From NCBI RefSeq assembly GCF_900103585.1, contig NZ_FNHV01000001.1:141326-205325 (forward strand): 64,000 nucleotides of DNA, in the 5' to 3' direction. A model generated the notes under the pieces. That model saw nothing but the letters and a program-made list of their open reading frames with translations, had not been told where the DNA came from and did no database searches. The DNA comes from Streptomyces sp. cf386. GTDB lineage: Bacteria > Actinomycetota > Actinomycetes > Streptomycetales > Streptomycetaceae. This document shows, in pieces, positions 1 to 8,193 of this stretch. Both the position numbers and the translations under genes were made by a program. Each line of letters starts with the position of its first letter. Position 1 is the stretch's first letter.

Positions 1-338
1 TCCTGCCAGGTGTGGGTCGTGTAGGTGATGTAGTAGTAGCCGTTGGTGTGCTTGAAGATGCTCGCGTCGCGGATGCGGTTGCTCGGCGGCGTGTAGGCGG
101 AGGCCTTGGCCAGGCGGAAGTCGGTGGCGTCGTCCGACTGATAGACGTTCACGGTCCCGTCGTTGCTGTTCAGGAACGGCACGATCGTGTAGCGGGTGGC
201 CGAGCCGCTCGGCGGTGCGGCCGCCAGTGCCGTGCCGAGCAGGCCGGGGGCCTCGCCCAGGATCAGCGCCGAGGCGGGCACGGCGGCCATCGCGCGCAGC
301 AGGGCTCGGCGGGACGGGGTGTGGGGACGTCTGGTCAC
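1..338 (-). CDS. GH43-type glycosidase, Tat-exported, 5' part only
   Basis: The leftward gene enters from the left edge, so only about 112 N-terminal residues are present. A GTG start at 338 gives a twin-arginine region and a hydrophobic stretch (RRALLRAMAAVPASALIL), the pattern of a Tat signal. The mature part begins around SGSATRYTIVPFLN. It then carries the block RDASIFKHTNGYYYITYTTH, which resembles the first blade of GH43 five-bladed propellers (arabinanases, arabinofuranosidases, xylosidases). In GH43 enzymes an Asp in this region is the general base, here probably the Asp of RDAS. The exact substrate cannot be read from the N terminus. Export suggests plant polysaccharide degradation outside the cell. 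A perfect inverted repeat sits about 46 bases upstream. Confidence 0.75.
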   Translation of the reverse strand, partial: MTRRPHTPSRRALLRAMAAVPASALILGEAPGLLGTALAAAPPSGSATRYTIVPFLNSNDGTVNVYQSDDATDFRLAKASAYTPPSNRIRDASIFKHTNGYYYITYTTHTWQ

Positions 339-383
339 TGCGGCTCTCCCTACGGTTCAAGGGATTCCCGATGAGTTCGATGG

Positions 384-399
384 GTTCGAAATATCGAAC
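384..399. promoter_or_regulatory. Inverted repeat GTTCGA-N4-TCGAAC, candidate operator
   Basis: Two perfect 6-base arms (GTTCGA and TCGAAC) flank AATA, and a further AGTTCGA half-site lies at 374-380. It lies 46 bases upstream of the GH43 start and about 195 bases upstream of the amidase, in an A+T-richer patch. Glycosidase genes in Streptomyces are commonly controlled by LacI, GntR or ROK repressors that bind such dyads. No regulator is encoded inside the window, so the binding protein is unknown. Confidence 0.45.
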
Positions 400-594
400 T
401 CGGTTCGGGAATTCGATCAGAAGGTAGGGGTGAGGCCCAGGCGCGTCAATGGTTTGCGCAGCAGGAAGCGAGACCTGAGAGAAACCTGTGGTGAACCCGC
501 GGGCCGCGCCCGGCGAAACCGTTCCACCACGGCCGCATGGAGGTTACCGTTCGGTAGACATCGTGGAGACAACGTCGTCCCGGAGGTGCCCCGT

Positions 595-2019
595 ATGACG
601 CCCGACCGTGCCGTAGGCCTCGCCGAGTCCGCCCGCGCGCTGGCCGACGGGGAGGTGACGTCGCGAGCGCTGGTCGCTCAGGCGCTGGCGCGGATCGAGG
701 GGACGCAGGGGTCGCTCAACGCCTTCCGGGTGATCCGCACCGAGGCCGCCCTCGCCGAGGCCGAGGCCGCTGACAAGGAGCTCGCCGCCGGAGGGCGCCG
801 GCCGCTGCTGGGTGTTCCGGTCGCGGTCAAGGACGACATGAACGTGGCGGGCGAGCCGACGGCGTTCGGGTGCGGCGGGGAGTTCCCTCCCGTCGCGGAG
901 GACGGCGAGGCGGTACGACGGCTGCGCGCGGCCGGCGCGGTGATCGTCGGCAAGACCAACACCTGCGAGCTGGGGCAGTGGCCGTTCACCGAGGGGCCCG
1001 CTTTCGGCGCGACCCGCAATCCGTGGAGCCCGGAGCACACCCCCGGTGGCTCGTCCGGCGGTTCGGCCGCCGCCGTCGCCGCCGGGCTCGTCCCGGCCGC
1101 GCTCGGCTCGGACGGCGCCGGCTCGGTGCGGATCCCCGCGTCCTGGACCCATCTGATCGGCATCAAGCCGCAGCGCGGCCGTATCTCGACCTGGCCGCGC
1201 GGCGAGTCCTTCCAGGGCATCACCGTCAACGGCACCCTCGCCCGCACGGTGGCCGACGCGGCCCTCCTGCTGGACGCGGCAGCCGGCAACCACGACCTCG
1301 ACCCGCACCGGCCCCCCGCGCTCAACGCCTCGGAGGCCGTCGGCCGCGTCCCCGGCCGGCTGCGCATCGCGCTCTCCCTCAAGCCTCCGTTCACCGCCCT
1401 GCCCGCCCGCCTCCAGCCGGAGGTACGGGCCAGGATCGTCCAACTCGCAGAGAAGCTGAGCGCGTTGGGGCACGTCGTCGAGGAGGCCGATCCGCCGTAC
1501 GGCCAGATCGGGCTGACCTTCGTCCCGCGCGCGACGGCCGGTATCGCCGAGTGGGCGAGCGAGGTGCCCTTCCCCGCGCTGCTCGACCCGCGCACCCGCG
1601 GCGCCGCCCGGCTGGGCCGCCTGCTCGGCGGGGCACCGCTGCGCGCGGCCCGGCGCGCGGAGGCGGCACTGCACCGTCGTATCGGCACGTTCTACGAGTC
1701 GTACGACGTGATCCTCGCCCCCACAACGGCCGCTCCCCCGCCCCGGATCGGCGCGATGCTCGGGCTCGGCGGGTTCGCCACCGACCGTGCGATGATCGCC
1801 GCCTGCCCCTACGCCTGGCCCTGGAACGTGCTGGGCTGGCCCGGCGTCAACGTCCCGGCCGGATTCGTGTCCGGACTGCCCGTCGGCGCCCAGCTGCTCG
1901 GACCCGCGAACAGCGAGCCGCTGCTGATCTCGCTGGCCGCCCAGCTGGAGGCGGAGCTGCGCTGGCACGAGCTGTGGCCGCCGCAGCGGGACGAGGCCGC
2001 ACCCACCGCGGTCGTATGA
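595..2019 (+). CDS. Amidase signature family hydrolase
   Basis: A 474-residue amidase-signature enzyme, hydrolysing an unidentified amide in the cytoplasm. The catalytic triad positions agree with the family: Lys79 in VPVAVKDD, the cis-Ser near 154 in TPGGSSGGSAAA, and nucleophile Ser177 in GSDGAGSVRIPAS. The frame is open further upstream, but ATG 595 is preceded by a good ribosome site (GGAGGTG at 581-587) and begins the conserved N-terminal helix. Length is normal for stand-alone amidases. It lacks a GatB or GatC neighbour, so it is unlikely to be the tRNA amidotransferase subunit. The last codons and stop lie inside a 25-base tandem duplication. Confidence 0.9.
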   Translation: MTPDRAVGLAESARALADGEVTSRALVAQALARIEGTQGSLNAFRVIRTEAALAEAEAADKELAAGGRRPLLGVPVAVKDDMNVAGEPTAFGCGGEFPPVAEDGEAVRRLRAAGAVIVGKTNTCELGQWPFTEGPAFGATRNPWSPEHTPGGSSGGSAAAVAAGLVPAALGSDGAGSVRIPASWTHLIGIKPQRGRISTWPRGESFQGITVNGTLARTVADAALLLDAAAGNHDLDPHRPPALNASEAVGRVPGRLRIALSLKPPFTALPARLQPEVRARIVQLAEKLSALGHVVEEADPPYGQIGLTFVPRATAGIAEWASEVPFPALLDPRTRGAARLGRLLGGAPLRAARRAEAALHRRIGTFYESYDVILAPTTAAPPPRIGAMLGLGGFATDRAMIAACPYAWPWNVLGWPGVNVPAGFVSGLPVGAQLLGPANSEPLLISLAAQLEAELRWHELWPPQRDEAAPTAVV

Positions 2020-2050
2020 GGCCGCACCCACCGCGGTCATGTGAGGCCGC
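1993..2050. repeat. 25-base tandem duplication across the amidase stop codon
   Basis: Unit 1 is 1993-2017 and unit 2 is 2018-2042; they share their first 21 bases. The first 8 bases of a third unit follow at 2043-2050. The amidase stop TGA (2017-2019) sits on the junction, so the second copy is untranslated. Confidence 0.85.
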
Positions 2051-2072
2051 CCCAACTCCCGTACCCAGGCCC

Positions 2073-2078
2073 TACTCT
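2073..2078 (+). promoter_or_regulatory. -10 element of a leaderless transcript
   Basis: TACTCT fits TANNNT and ends 6 bases before the ATG at 2085. No ribosome site is visible, so the mRNA probably starts at the A of the start codon, as is common in actinobacteria. Confidence 0.45.
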
Positions 2079-2084
2079 GTGACC

Positions 2085-2303
2085 ATGGGCGATGCGTCGA
2101 TGGTCGGGCTCATGGGGCGGGTCACGGGGACGATCGGGCCGGGGCTGGTCGGCGAGGTGATCGTCCGGGTGCGCGGCGGCGCCGAGCACTTCCTCGCGTA
2201 TCCCGCCGTCGGCACGGACCGCATCGAGCGGGGCACGGTGGTGATGGTCGTGGAGTACCTGCCCCCGAGAACCGTCTACGTCCAGTCCGCGTACGACAGT
2301 TGA
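2085..2303 (+). CDS. Small NfeD-like OB-fold protein
   Basis: A 72-residue protein with no membrane segment. The sequence alternates short beta-strand-like blocks around GLVGEVIVRVRGG and GTVVMVVEYLPPRTVYV. This resembles the soluble OB-fold C-terminal domain of NfeD proteins. NfeD genes usually sit beside SPFH/flotillin genes and act with them in membrane microdomains, and a flotillin starts 134 bases downstream here. The start appears leaderless (TACTCT six bases upstream). The match is by pattern and context; a search against NfeD profiles would settle it. Confidence 0.6.
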   Translation: MGDASMVGLMGRVTGTIGPGLVGEVIVRVRGGAEHFLAYPAVGTDRIERGTVVMVVEYLPPRTVYVQSAYDS

Positions 2304-2437
2304 GCCCGCTCGGGCGCAGGGGAGAGCCGTCCGCGTCAAGGTTTCGGCAAGGATCCGCCGGCGTCTGTACCCGGGCGTCGCGCAGGCGCACACTCCCTTG
2401 CGTTCGGTGCCGAAAGGGCGCCAGGCAAAGGGGGCGT

Positions 2438-3907
2438 ATGCCGATGGTCGTCGGCGTCGTTGCGGGGGCGGCCGTAGTCGCCGTTCTCGCGTTGATCGGT
2501 GTGTTCAAGATGATGTGGCGGGTCGCGGAGCCGAACGAGGCGCTCATCATCTCCGGTTCCAAGCACCGTACGGAGGGCCTGGAGGAGGGCATGGGCTTCC
2601 GTATCGTCACCGGCCGCGGCACGTTGGTGCTGCCCGGGGTGCAGGCGGTGCGCAAGCTGTCGCTCGACCTGAACGAGACCGAGCTGCAGGTGGACTGCGT
2701 GACCCATCAGGGCATTCCGCTGAAGGTGCGGGGCGTGGTCATCTTCAAGGTGGGCGACGACTTCGTGTCGATCGCGAATGCGGGCCGCCGCTTCCTCGAC
2801 CAGCAGAAGCTGATGTCGGAGCGGGTGCACAACGTGTTCGCCGGTCATCTGCGGTCCATCGTCGGCGGGTTGACGGTCGAGGACATGATCCGCGACCGGG
2901 AGAAGCTCACCGGGCAGACCAGGGCCGCGTGCGGCACGGAGATGGAGAAGCTCGGGCTCATCGTCGACTCGTTGCAGATCCACGAGATCGAGGATCCGAC
3001 CGGGTACATCCAGAACCTGGCGATGCCGCACGCGGCGGCCGTCCAGCGGGACGCGCGCATCGCGCAGGCGGAGGCGAACCGGCTGGCCACGGAGGCGGAG
3101 CAGCAGTCGTTCGCGCGGATGGCCGAGGCGACCCGGGACAGCGAGATCCTCCAGGCCGGCTACCAGGCCGAGCGCGACAAGGCGGGCGCCAAGGCCCGGC
3201 AGGCGGGTCCGCTCGCCGATGCCGCGGCCCGGCAGGAGGTCGTCGTCCAGGAGACGCGGGTCGCCGAGCTGGAGGCGCACCGGCGTGAGCAACAACTCCA
3301 GGCGGACGTCCGCAAACCGGCCGACGCGCAGGCGTACGAGAAGCGCACGCTGGCCGAGGCCGAGCGCGACGCGCGGATCTCGGCGGCGCAGGCCAAGGCG
3401 AAGGAGACGGAGCTCGCGGCCGCAGCCGAGGCGACCCGCGTCAAGACGGCCGCGGGCGCCGAGGCCGAGGCGACCAAGACGCGTGGCGCGGCGACGGCCG
3501 CCGCGACCCGTGCCACCGGCGAGGCGGAGGCCGCCGCCTCTCAGGCCAAGGGCCTCGCACAGGCCGAGGCGACCAAGGCGAAGGGCCTCGCCGAGGCCGA
3601 GGCGATCAAGGCCCGCGCCGCCGCCTTGGCCGACAACCAGGAGGCCGTGGTCGCCCAGCAACTCGCCGAGAACTGGCCGGAGATCGTCCGGGCCGGCGCG
3701 TCCGCCTTCGGCAACGTCGACAACATGGTGCTGCTCAACGGCGCCGACGGCATGGCGGACATGTTCGCCAAGGCGCTCACCATGGGCGGTACGGGGCTGG
3801 GCCTTGCCCGCCAGTTGCTGGCCTCGATGAACCAGAACGGGCAGGCGCCGAAGGAGACATCGCCCCTCAACGGGCTCGCGCAGAAGGTGCCGATGGACGA
3901 GAAGTGA
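2438..3907 (+). CDS. Flotillin / SPFH (band 7) membrane protein
   Basis: A 489-residue protein. An N-terminal membrane segment (about residues 3-22, VVGVVAGAAVVAVLALIGVF) is followed by an SPFH domain (about 25-190, starting EPNEALIISGS). A long Ala/Glu/Lys/Thr-rich helical region (about 200-420) with EAEA repeats is typical of flotillin coiled coils. Flotillins assemble on the inner face of the membrane and organise ordered lipid patches. The frame is open upstream, but ATG 2438 has a purine-rich ribosome site (AAAGGGGG) and puts the hydrophobic segment at the N terminus. The preceding NfeD-like gene is the usual partner. The stop codon begins a set of about 20-base tandem repeats. Confidence 0.9.
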   Translation: MPMVVGVVAGAAVVAVLALIGVFKMMWRVAEPNEALIISGSKHRTEGLEEGMGFRIVTGRGTLVLPGVQAVRKLSLDLNETELQVDCVTHQGIPLKVRGVVIFKVGDDFVSIANAGRRFLDQQKLMSERVHNVFAGHLRSIVGGLTVEDMIRDREKLTGQTRAACGTEMEKLGLIVDSLQIHEIEDPTGYIQNLAMPHAAAVQRDARIAQAEANRLATEAEQQSFARMAEATRDSEILQAGYQAERDKAGAKARQAGPLADAAARQEVVVQETRVAELEAHRREQQLQADVRKPADAQAYEKRTLAEAERDARISAAQAKAKETELAAAAEATRVKTAAGAEAEATKTRGAATAAATRATGEAEAAASQAKGLAQAEATKAKGLAEAEAIKARAAALADNQEAVVAQQLAENWPEIVRAGASAFGNVDNMVLLNGADGMADMFAKALTMGGTGLGLARQLLASMNQNGQAPKETSPLNGLAQKVPMDEK

Positions 3908-3963
3908 CCCTTCAGGTGCGTCTGGTGACCTTCCCGCGTAACCGGTGACCCTTCACGCGTAGC
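3904..3963. repeat. Three imperfect 20-21-base tandem repeats across the flotillin stop
   Basis: Units start at 3904, 3925 and 3945. Each begins GTGACC and carries a CTTC...GCGT core. The first contains the flotillin TGA. No terminator-like stem was found here. Confidence 0.6.
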
Positions 3964-3979
3964 TCACGGGGGCAGCCCC

Positions 3980-3985
3980 TAAGGT
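3980..3985 (+). promoter_or_regulatory. -10 element of a leaderless transcript
   Basis: TAAGGT lies six bases before the GTG at 3992, which has no ribosome site. Confidence 0.45.
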
Positions 3986-3991
3986 GCCCCC

Positions 3992-4438
3992 GTGAGCACG
4001 TATACCGACGAGACCGTCCCGGGCCGCTCCGGCCCCACCGCCACCACCGAGGCCGACCCCCGCGCGGTCGGCAAGGTGCGCACCGAGTACTCCCCCGCGC
4101 ACGACGGCGATCCCGACCCTGGGGAGATCGTCTGGACCTGGGTCCCCTACGAGGAGAACGACGGGCGGGGCAAGGACCGCCCGGTGCTCGTGGTGGCTCG
4201 GGAGGCGGGCGGCACGTTTCTCGCCGTGCAGCTCTCCAGCAAGCGGCATGACGGGGACCGCGAGTGGGTCGCCATCGGCAGCGGCCCCTGGGACCGGACC
4301 GGTCGTGACTCCTGGGTCGACGTGGACCGCATCCTCCGCCTGCACGAGCAGGGCATGCGCCGGGAGGCCTGCGCCCTGGACCGCGGCCGGTTCAACCTGG
4401 TCAGGCACCGGCTGCACGAGCGCTACGGCTGGACCTGA
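3992..4438 (+). CDS. PemK/MazF-like protein
   Basis: A 148-residue protein. Residues about 45-145 resemble the PemK/MazF barrel: GEIVWTWVPYEENDGRGKDRP followed by VLVVAREAGGTFLAVQLSS matches the toxin opening (GDIVW...GRERPVLVV) and its second strand. MazF/PemK proteins are sequence-specific endoribonucleases normally held by a small antitoxin encoded just upstream. None is visible here: the upstream neighbour is a flotillin and the gap is under 90 bases. The N-terminal 45 residues are polar, probably disordered, and atypical for MazF. The gene therefore looks solitary, and it may be a non-toxic family member. It overlaps the convergent macro-domain gene by 16 bases. Confidence 0.65.
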   Translation: MSTYTDETVPGRSGPTATTEADPRAVGKVRTEYSPAHDGDPDPGEIVWTWVPYEENDGRGKDRPVLVVAREAGGTFLAVQLSSKRHDGDREWVAIGSGPWDRTGRDSWVDVDRILRLHEQGMRREACALDRGRFNLVRHRLHERYGWT

Positions 4439-5247
4439 CGCTCCGGGAACACCCTGCCGAACGCGGCTCGAACCGGGCTGTCCAACGTGCGGTCGAGGAT
4501 TCCGAACACCACGTGCTCGAAGGCCCCGGCGAACCGCCCGCCGGGCCCGAGCAGCGCCCGGAACGCGCCGGCCACCTGCGCCGGTTCGTTCTGGAACACC
4601 CCGCAGCCCCACGCGCCCAGCACGAGCCGCCGGTACCCGTGCGCCGCGGCCGTCTCCAGCACGCGCTCGGCCCGGGTCGCGAGGGCGTGCGGCAACTCGG
4701 CCGTGCGCTGCGGGACCGTACGCCGGATGACACCCGCGTTCGGCGCGGCGGCGGTCAGGAAGCCGATCGTGTACGGCGCGTCGAGCAGGCGGCCGCGGTC
4801 GTCGCGGAAGACGGGCACGCCGGGTGAGTGGATGACACGGTCCGTGTAGAACGCGTCGCGGTGGGCGCGGTGGTGGTCGTAGAACTCGCGGGCTTCGAGC
4901 AGGCAGGCATACAGCGCCGAGGCGCGGCACAGGGCCTCTTCCTGGGCCTGGGCGCCGTTCAGAAATCCGCCGCCGGGATTGCGGGCCGAGGCGAAGTTCA
5001 GTACGGCCGTACGGCCACCGAGGCGGCGGGCGGCCTCCAGGCTGCTCTCGCCCGTGACCTCGAAGAACGTATCGGCCGCGGAGATCTCCGGCAGCGGAAC
5101 CGGGTCCGGCCCGTACATCCTGGTGCCGGCCCGTGCCGTCTCGATCAGCGCGCCGAGTGACACCTCGTGGCCGTCCGGCGCGCGGTACGCGCCCGCCGCG
5201 ACGATTTCTTCCGTCTCCCGTGCGATGCCGCGCAGGCGCGCGCTCAT
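4423..5247 (-). CDS. TIGR02452-type macro-domain protein
   Basis: A 274-residue protein matching the TIGR02452 / microbial PARG-like pattern. It has VLNFASARNPGGGFLNGAQA and QEEALCRASALYACLL in the middle, then GAWGCGVFQNEPAQVAGAF near the C terminus. The Asn-rich, Gly-rich loop and the QEE motif are those used by poly(ADP-ribose) glycohydrolase-type macro domains to remove ADP-ribose. It is probably cytoplasmic. Start ATG 5247 was chosen because the longer frame upstream has only shadow-like sequence. Its 3' end overlaps the convergent PemK-like gene by 16 bases, so the two mRNAs are complementary there. Confidence 0.8.
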   Translation of the reverse strand: MSARLRGIARETEEIVAAGAYRAPDGHEVSLGALIETARAGTRMYGPDPVPLPEISAADTFFEVTGESSLEAARRLGGRTAVLNFASARNPGGGFLNGAQAQEEALCRASALYACLLEAREFYDHHRAHRDAFYTDRVIHSPGVPVFRDDRGRLLDAPYTIGFLTAAAPNAGVIRRTVPQRTAELPHALATRAERVLETAAAHGYRRLVLGAWGCGVFQNEPAQVAGAFRALLGPGGRFAGAFEHVVFGILDRTLDSPVRAAFGRVFPERQVQP

Positions 5248-5572
5248 GGCGCCACCCCCGTGCGCGCCATGACCGTGCGCCCGCGCCGGCCGCGTACGAC
5301 CTCGCCGGTCGTGATCTCCCCCGTCGTGCTCACACGGGCATCGTGCGCGATGCTGGTCGTGCGGTGCAACAGGGTTTCCGCGGCCCCACAGCCGACCGAG
5401 AACGACCGGGAAAGACCTTACGAACGCCCGGGGAGCGGATATTACCGACCCGGAACGTGCCGGAACGCACCCTTGTGCGAAGCGGCGCGAGGGTCTTGGG
5501 TGGGACGGGTGTGCCGGCCCGCCCACAAGATCCGGGCCGGGCGGCACCGTGGACTCTCAGGAGGATCGCGAC
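5248..5572. other. 325-base divergent intergenic region before egtA
   Basis: It separates the leftward macro-domain gene from the rightward ergothioneine operon. A possible sigma-70 promoter for egtA is TTACGA (5418-5423), 16 bases, TATTAC (5440-5445). A short rightward frame from ATG 5269 runs into egtA out of frame and has no recognisable content, so I do not call it. The egtA ribosome site is CAGGAGGA near 5559-5566. Confidence 0.4.
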
Positions 5573-6877
5573 ATGTCCGATTCGGTGAGTGACTGTACGG
5601 AGCAACCCCGCTCCGCCGTCACCGAAGCCGAGGTGGAGGCCCTGGTCAGGGGCATCTGCTTCAAGACCGGCCCGCCCCGCACCCTCGGGGTCGAAGTGGA
5701 ATGGCTCGTCCATGAGCTGCGCAGCCCGCGGCTCCCCGTGACACCCGAACGACTCGAAGCGGCCTACGCCGCACTACGGACCGTGCACCTGAGGTCGGCG
5801 CTCACCGTCGAACCCGGCGGTCAGCTGGAGCTGAGCTCCCCGCCCGCCACCTCGCTGATGGAGTGCATCGGTACCGTCTCCGCCGACCTCGACGCCACGC
5901 GCGCGGTACTGCGCGAACACGATCTCGGTCTGGTCGGCATCGGCAACGACCCCTGGCACTCGCCCCGCCGGTTCCTGCGTCAGCCGCGTTACGACGCCAT
6001 GGAGGCGTGCCTGGACCGCGCGGGCCCGGCCGGCCGCGCCATGATGTGCACCTCGGCCTCCGTGCAGGTCTGCCTGGACGCCGGATACGAGGAGCCCGGC
6101 CCCCTCGGGCACGGGCGGCGCTGGTGGCTGGCGCACCAGTTGGGCGCCGTGCTGGTCGCCGTGTTCGCCAACTCCCCGCTGGCCGGGCGCGAGCCCACCG
6201 GCTGGCTCTCCACCCGGCAGCTGCTGTGGATGGAGATAGGCGCGGGACGCGCGGGCGCACCGCCGCTGGACGGCGATCCTCGGGCCGCCTGGGCCCGGCA
6301 CGTCCTGGACGCACCGGTGATGTGCGTGCGCCGGGACGGCGGCCCGTGGGACGTCCCGGACGGGCTGTCGTTCCGGGAGTGGACCAGGTCGGGGGCGCCC
6401 AGAACGCCCACGCACGAGGACCTCGACTACCACCTCACGACACTGTTCCCGCCGGTCAGGCCGCGTGGCCATCTGGAGCTGCGCATGATCGACGCGCAGC
6501 CCGGCGAGGACGGCTGGATCGTGCCGCTCGCCGTGGCCACGGCGCTCTTCGACGACCCGGAGGCCGCCGAGACCGCCTACCGCGCGGTGAAGCCGCTGGC
6601 CGAGCGCGCCCTGTCGCGGGCCGCGCCGCACAATCCGCTGTGGATCGACGCGGCCAGATCCGGGCTCGCCGACCCCGAGCTGCACGAGGTCGCCGTGGAG
6701 TGCTTCACGGCGGCTCTGGAAGCCCTGCCCCGGCTGGGGGCCACGACCGAGGTCAGGGACGCCGTGGCGGCGTACTACGACCGCTATGTCGTCAGGGGCC
6801 GTTGCCCCGCCGACGACCTGCTGGACGAGCTCTACGGCACGGATCGCACCCTGCACGGGAAGGACCTGCGCACATGA
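5573..6877 (+). CDS. egtA: Ergothioneine biosynthesis glutamate-cysteine ligase EgtA
   Basis: A 434-residue cytoplasmic ligase that joins glutamate and cysteine to gamma-glutamylcysteine, the sulphur donor used by EgtB in actinobacteria. The GCS2-type catalytic fold is visible: TLGVEVEWLVHEL near residue 45, EPGGQLELSSPP near 92, MMCTSASVQVCLD near 160, and HLELRMIDAQPGEDGW near 305. ATG 5573 follows a strong ribosome site. An earlier in-frame ATG at 5549 lacks one. It is the first gene of egtABCD, and its stop overlaps the egtB start (ATGA). Confidence 0.95.
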   Translation: MSDSVSDCTEQPRSAVTEAEVEALVRGICFKTGPPRTLGVEVEWLVHELRSPRLPVTPERLEAAYAALRTVHLRSALTVEPGGQLELSSPPATSLMECIGTVSADLDATRAVLREHDLGLVGIGNDPWHSPRRFLRQPRYDAMEACLDRAGPAGRAMMCTSASVQVCLDAGYEEPGPLGHGRRWWLAHQLGAVLVAVFANSPLAGREPTGWLSTRQLLWMEIGAGRAGAPPLDGDPRAAWARHVLDAPVMCVRRDGGPWDVPDGLSFREWTRSGAPRTPTHEDLDYHLTTLFPPVRPRGHLELRMIDAQPGEDGWIVPLAVATALFDDPEAAETAYRAVKPLAERALSRAAPHNPLWIDAARSGLADPELHEVAVECFTAALEALPRLGATTEVRDAVAAYYDRYVVRGRCPADDLLDELYGTDRTLHGKDLRT

Positions 6878-8193
6878 CCGACCCCGCCCTCGACGCCGAC
6901 ACGCTCCGCGAGCGGGCACTGACCACGCTGACCACCGCCCGTGCCCGGACGACCCTGCTGACCAGCTGCGTCGAAGACCCCGACCTCACCGCCCAGCACT
7001 CGCCGCTGATGTCCCCGCTGGTGTGGGACCTCGCGCACATCGGCAACCAGGAGGAGCAGTGGCTGCTCCGGGCGGTCGCCGGGCGGGAGGCGATACGGCC
7101 CGAGATCGACGGCCTCTACGACGCCTTCGAGCATCCGCGCGCCGCACGTCCCTCGCTGCCGCTGCTGCCGCCGACGGAGGCCCGGAACTACGCGGCCGAG
7201 GTGCGTGGCCGGGTGCTGGACATCCTGGAGAGCACGGCGTTCCACGGGACGCGGCTGACCGAGGCGGGCTTCGCCTTCGGGATGATCGCGCAGCACGAGC
7301 AGCAGCATGACGAGACGATGCTGATCACGCATCAGCTCCGTAAGGGCCCGCAGGCCCTGACCGCCCCGGACCCGGACCCGGCGCCGCTGTTCACGGGGCC
7401 GTCCGAAGTCCTGGTCCCCGGCGGCCCGTTCATGATGGGCACCTCCACCGAGCCATGGGCGCTGGACAACGAGCGCCCGGCGCACCGGCGTGAGGTGCCG
7501 GCGTTCTACATCGACACCACGCCGGTGACGAACGCCGCCTACAAGGCGTTCATCGAGGACGGCGGCTACGACGACGACCGCTGGTGGACGCCGGAGGGCT
7601 GGGCGCACATCCGCTCCCACTCCCTCCACGCCCCGCTGTTCTGGCGCCGGGACGGCAAGCAGTGGCTCAGGCGCCGCTTCGGTGTCACCGAGGTCGTACC
7701 GCCCGACGAGCCCGTGCTGCACGTGTGCTGGTACGAGGCCGACGCCTATGCCCGCTGGGCCGGGCGGCGGCTGCCCACCGAGGCCGAGTGGGAGAAGGCG
7801 GCCCGGCACGACCCGGCCGGGGACCGCTCGATGCGCTACCCGTGGGGCGACGACGACCCGACGCCGGAGCACGCCAACCTCGGCCAGCGGCATCTGCGCC
7901 CGGCACCCGCCGGAAGCTACCCGAAGGGCGAATCCCCGCTCGGCGTGCGGCAGTTGATAGGTGACGTCTGGGAGTGGACGGCGAGCGACCTGCTGCCGTA
8001 CCCGGGTTTCCGGGCGTTCCCGTACAAGGAGTACTCGGAGGTGTTCTTCGGGCCCGAGCACAAGGTGCTGCGCGGCGGTTCGTTCGCCGTGGACGCGGTG
8101 GCCTGCCGGGGCACCTTCCGCAACTGGGACTATCCGATCCGGCGGCAGATCTTCTCCGGGTTCCGCACGGCCCGTTCCGCGGGAGACGTCTGA
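6874..8193 (+). CDS. egtB: Ergothioneine sulfoxide synthase EgtB
   Basis: A 439-residue non-haem iron enzyme. It couples trimethylhistidine (hercynine) and gamma-glutamylcysteine with oxygen to give the hercynyl sulfoxide conjugate. The N-terminal DinB-like domain carries the iron ligands: His55 in WDLAHIGNQEEQW, and His141 and His145 in AQHEQQHDETM. The C-terminal half is an FGE/sulfatase-modifying domain (GGPFMMGT, RLPTEAEWEKAARH, GDVWEWTASDL, VLRGGSFA). Its start overlaps egtA by four bases, so translation is probably coupled. Confidence 0.96.
   Translation: MTDPALDADTLRERALTTLTTARARTTLLTSCVEDPDLTAQHSPLMSPLVWDLAHIGNQEEQWLLRAVAGREAIRPEIDGLYDAFEHPRAARPSLPLLPPTEARNYAAEVRGRVLDILESTAFHGTRLTEAGFAFGMIAQHEQQHDETMLITHQLRKGPQALTAPDPDPAPLFTGPSEVLVPGGPFMMGTSTEPWALDNERPAHRREVPAFYIDTTPVTNAAYKAFIEDGGYDDDRWWTPEGWAHIRSHSLHAPLFWRRDGKQWLRRRFGVTEVVPPDEPVLHVCWYEADAYARWAGRRLPTEAEWEKAARHDPAGDRSMRYPWGDDDPTPEHANLGQRHLRPAPAGSYPKGESPLGVRQLIGDVWEWTASDLLPYPGFRAFPYKEYSEVFFGPEHKVLRGGSFAVDAVACRGTFRNWDYPIRRQIFSGFRTARSAGDV

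Noticed and set aside
544..2055. A 500-codon open frame antisense to the amidase
   Set aside because: Arg/Gly/Ala-rich shadow of a GC-rich gene; the forward frame has the amidase catalytic motifs.
5269..5592. Small rightward frame before egtA
   Set aside because: Runs into egtA in another frame, has no recognisable content, and lies where promoters are expected.
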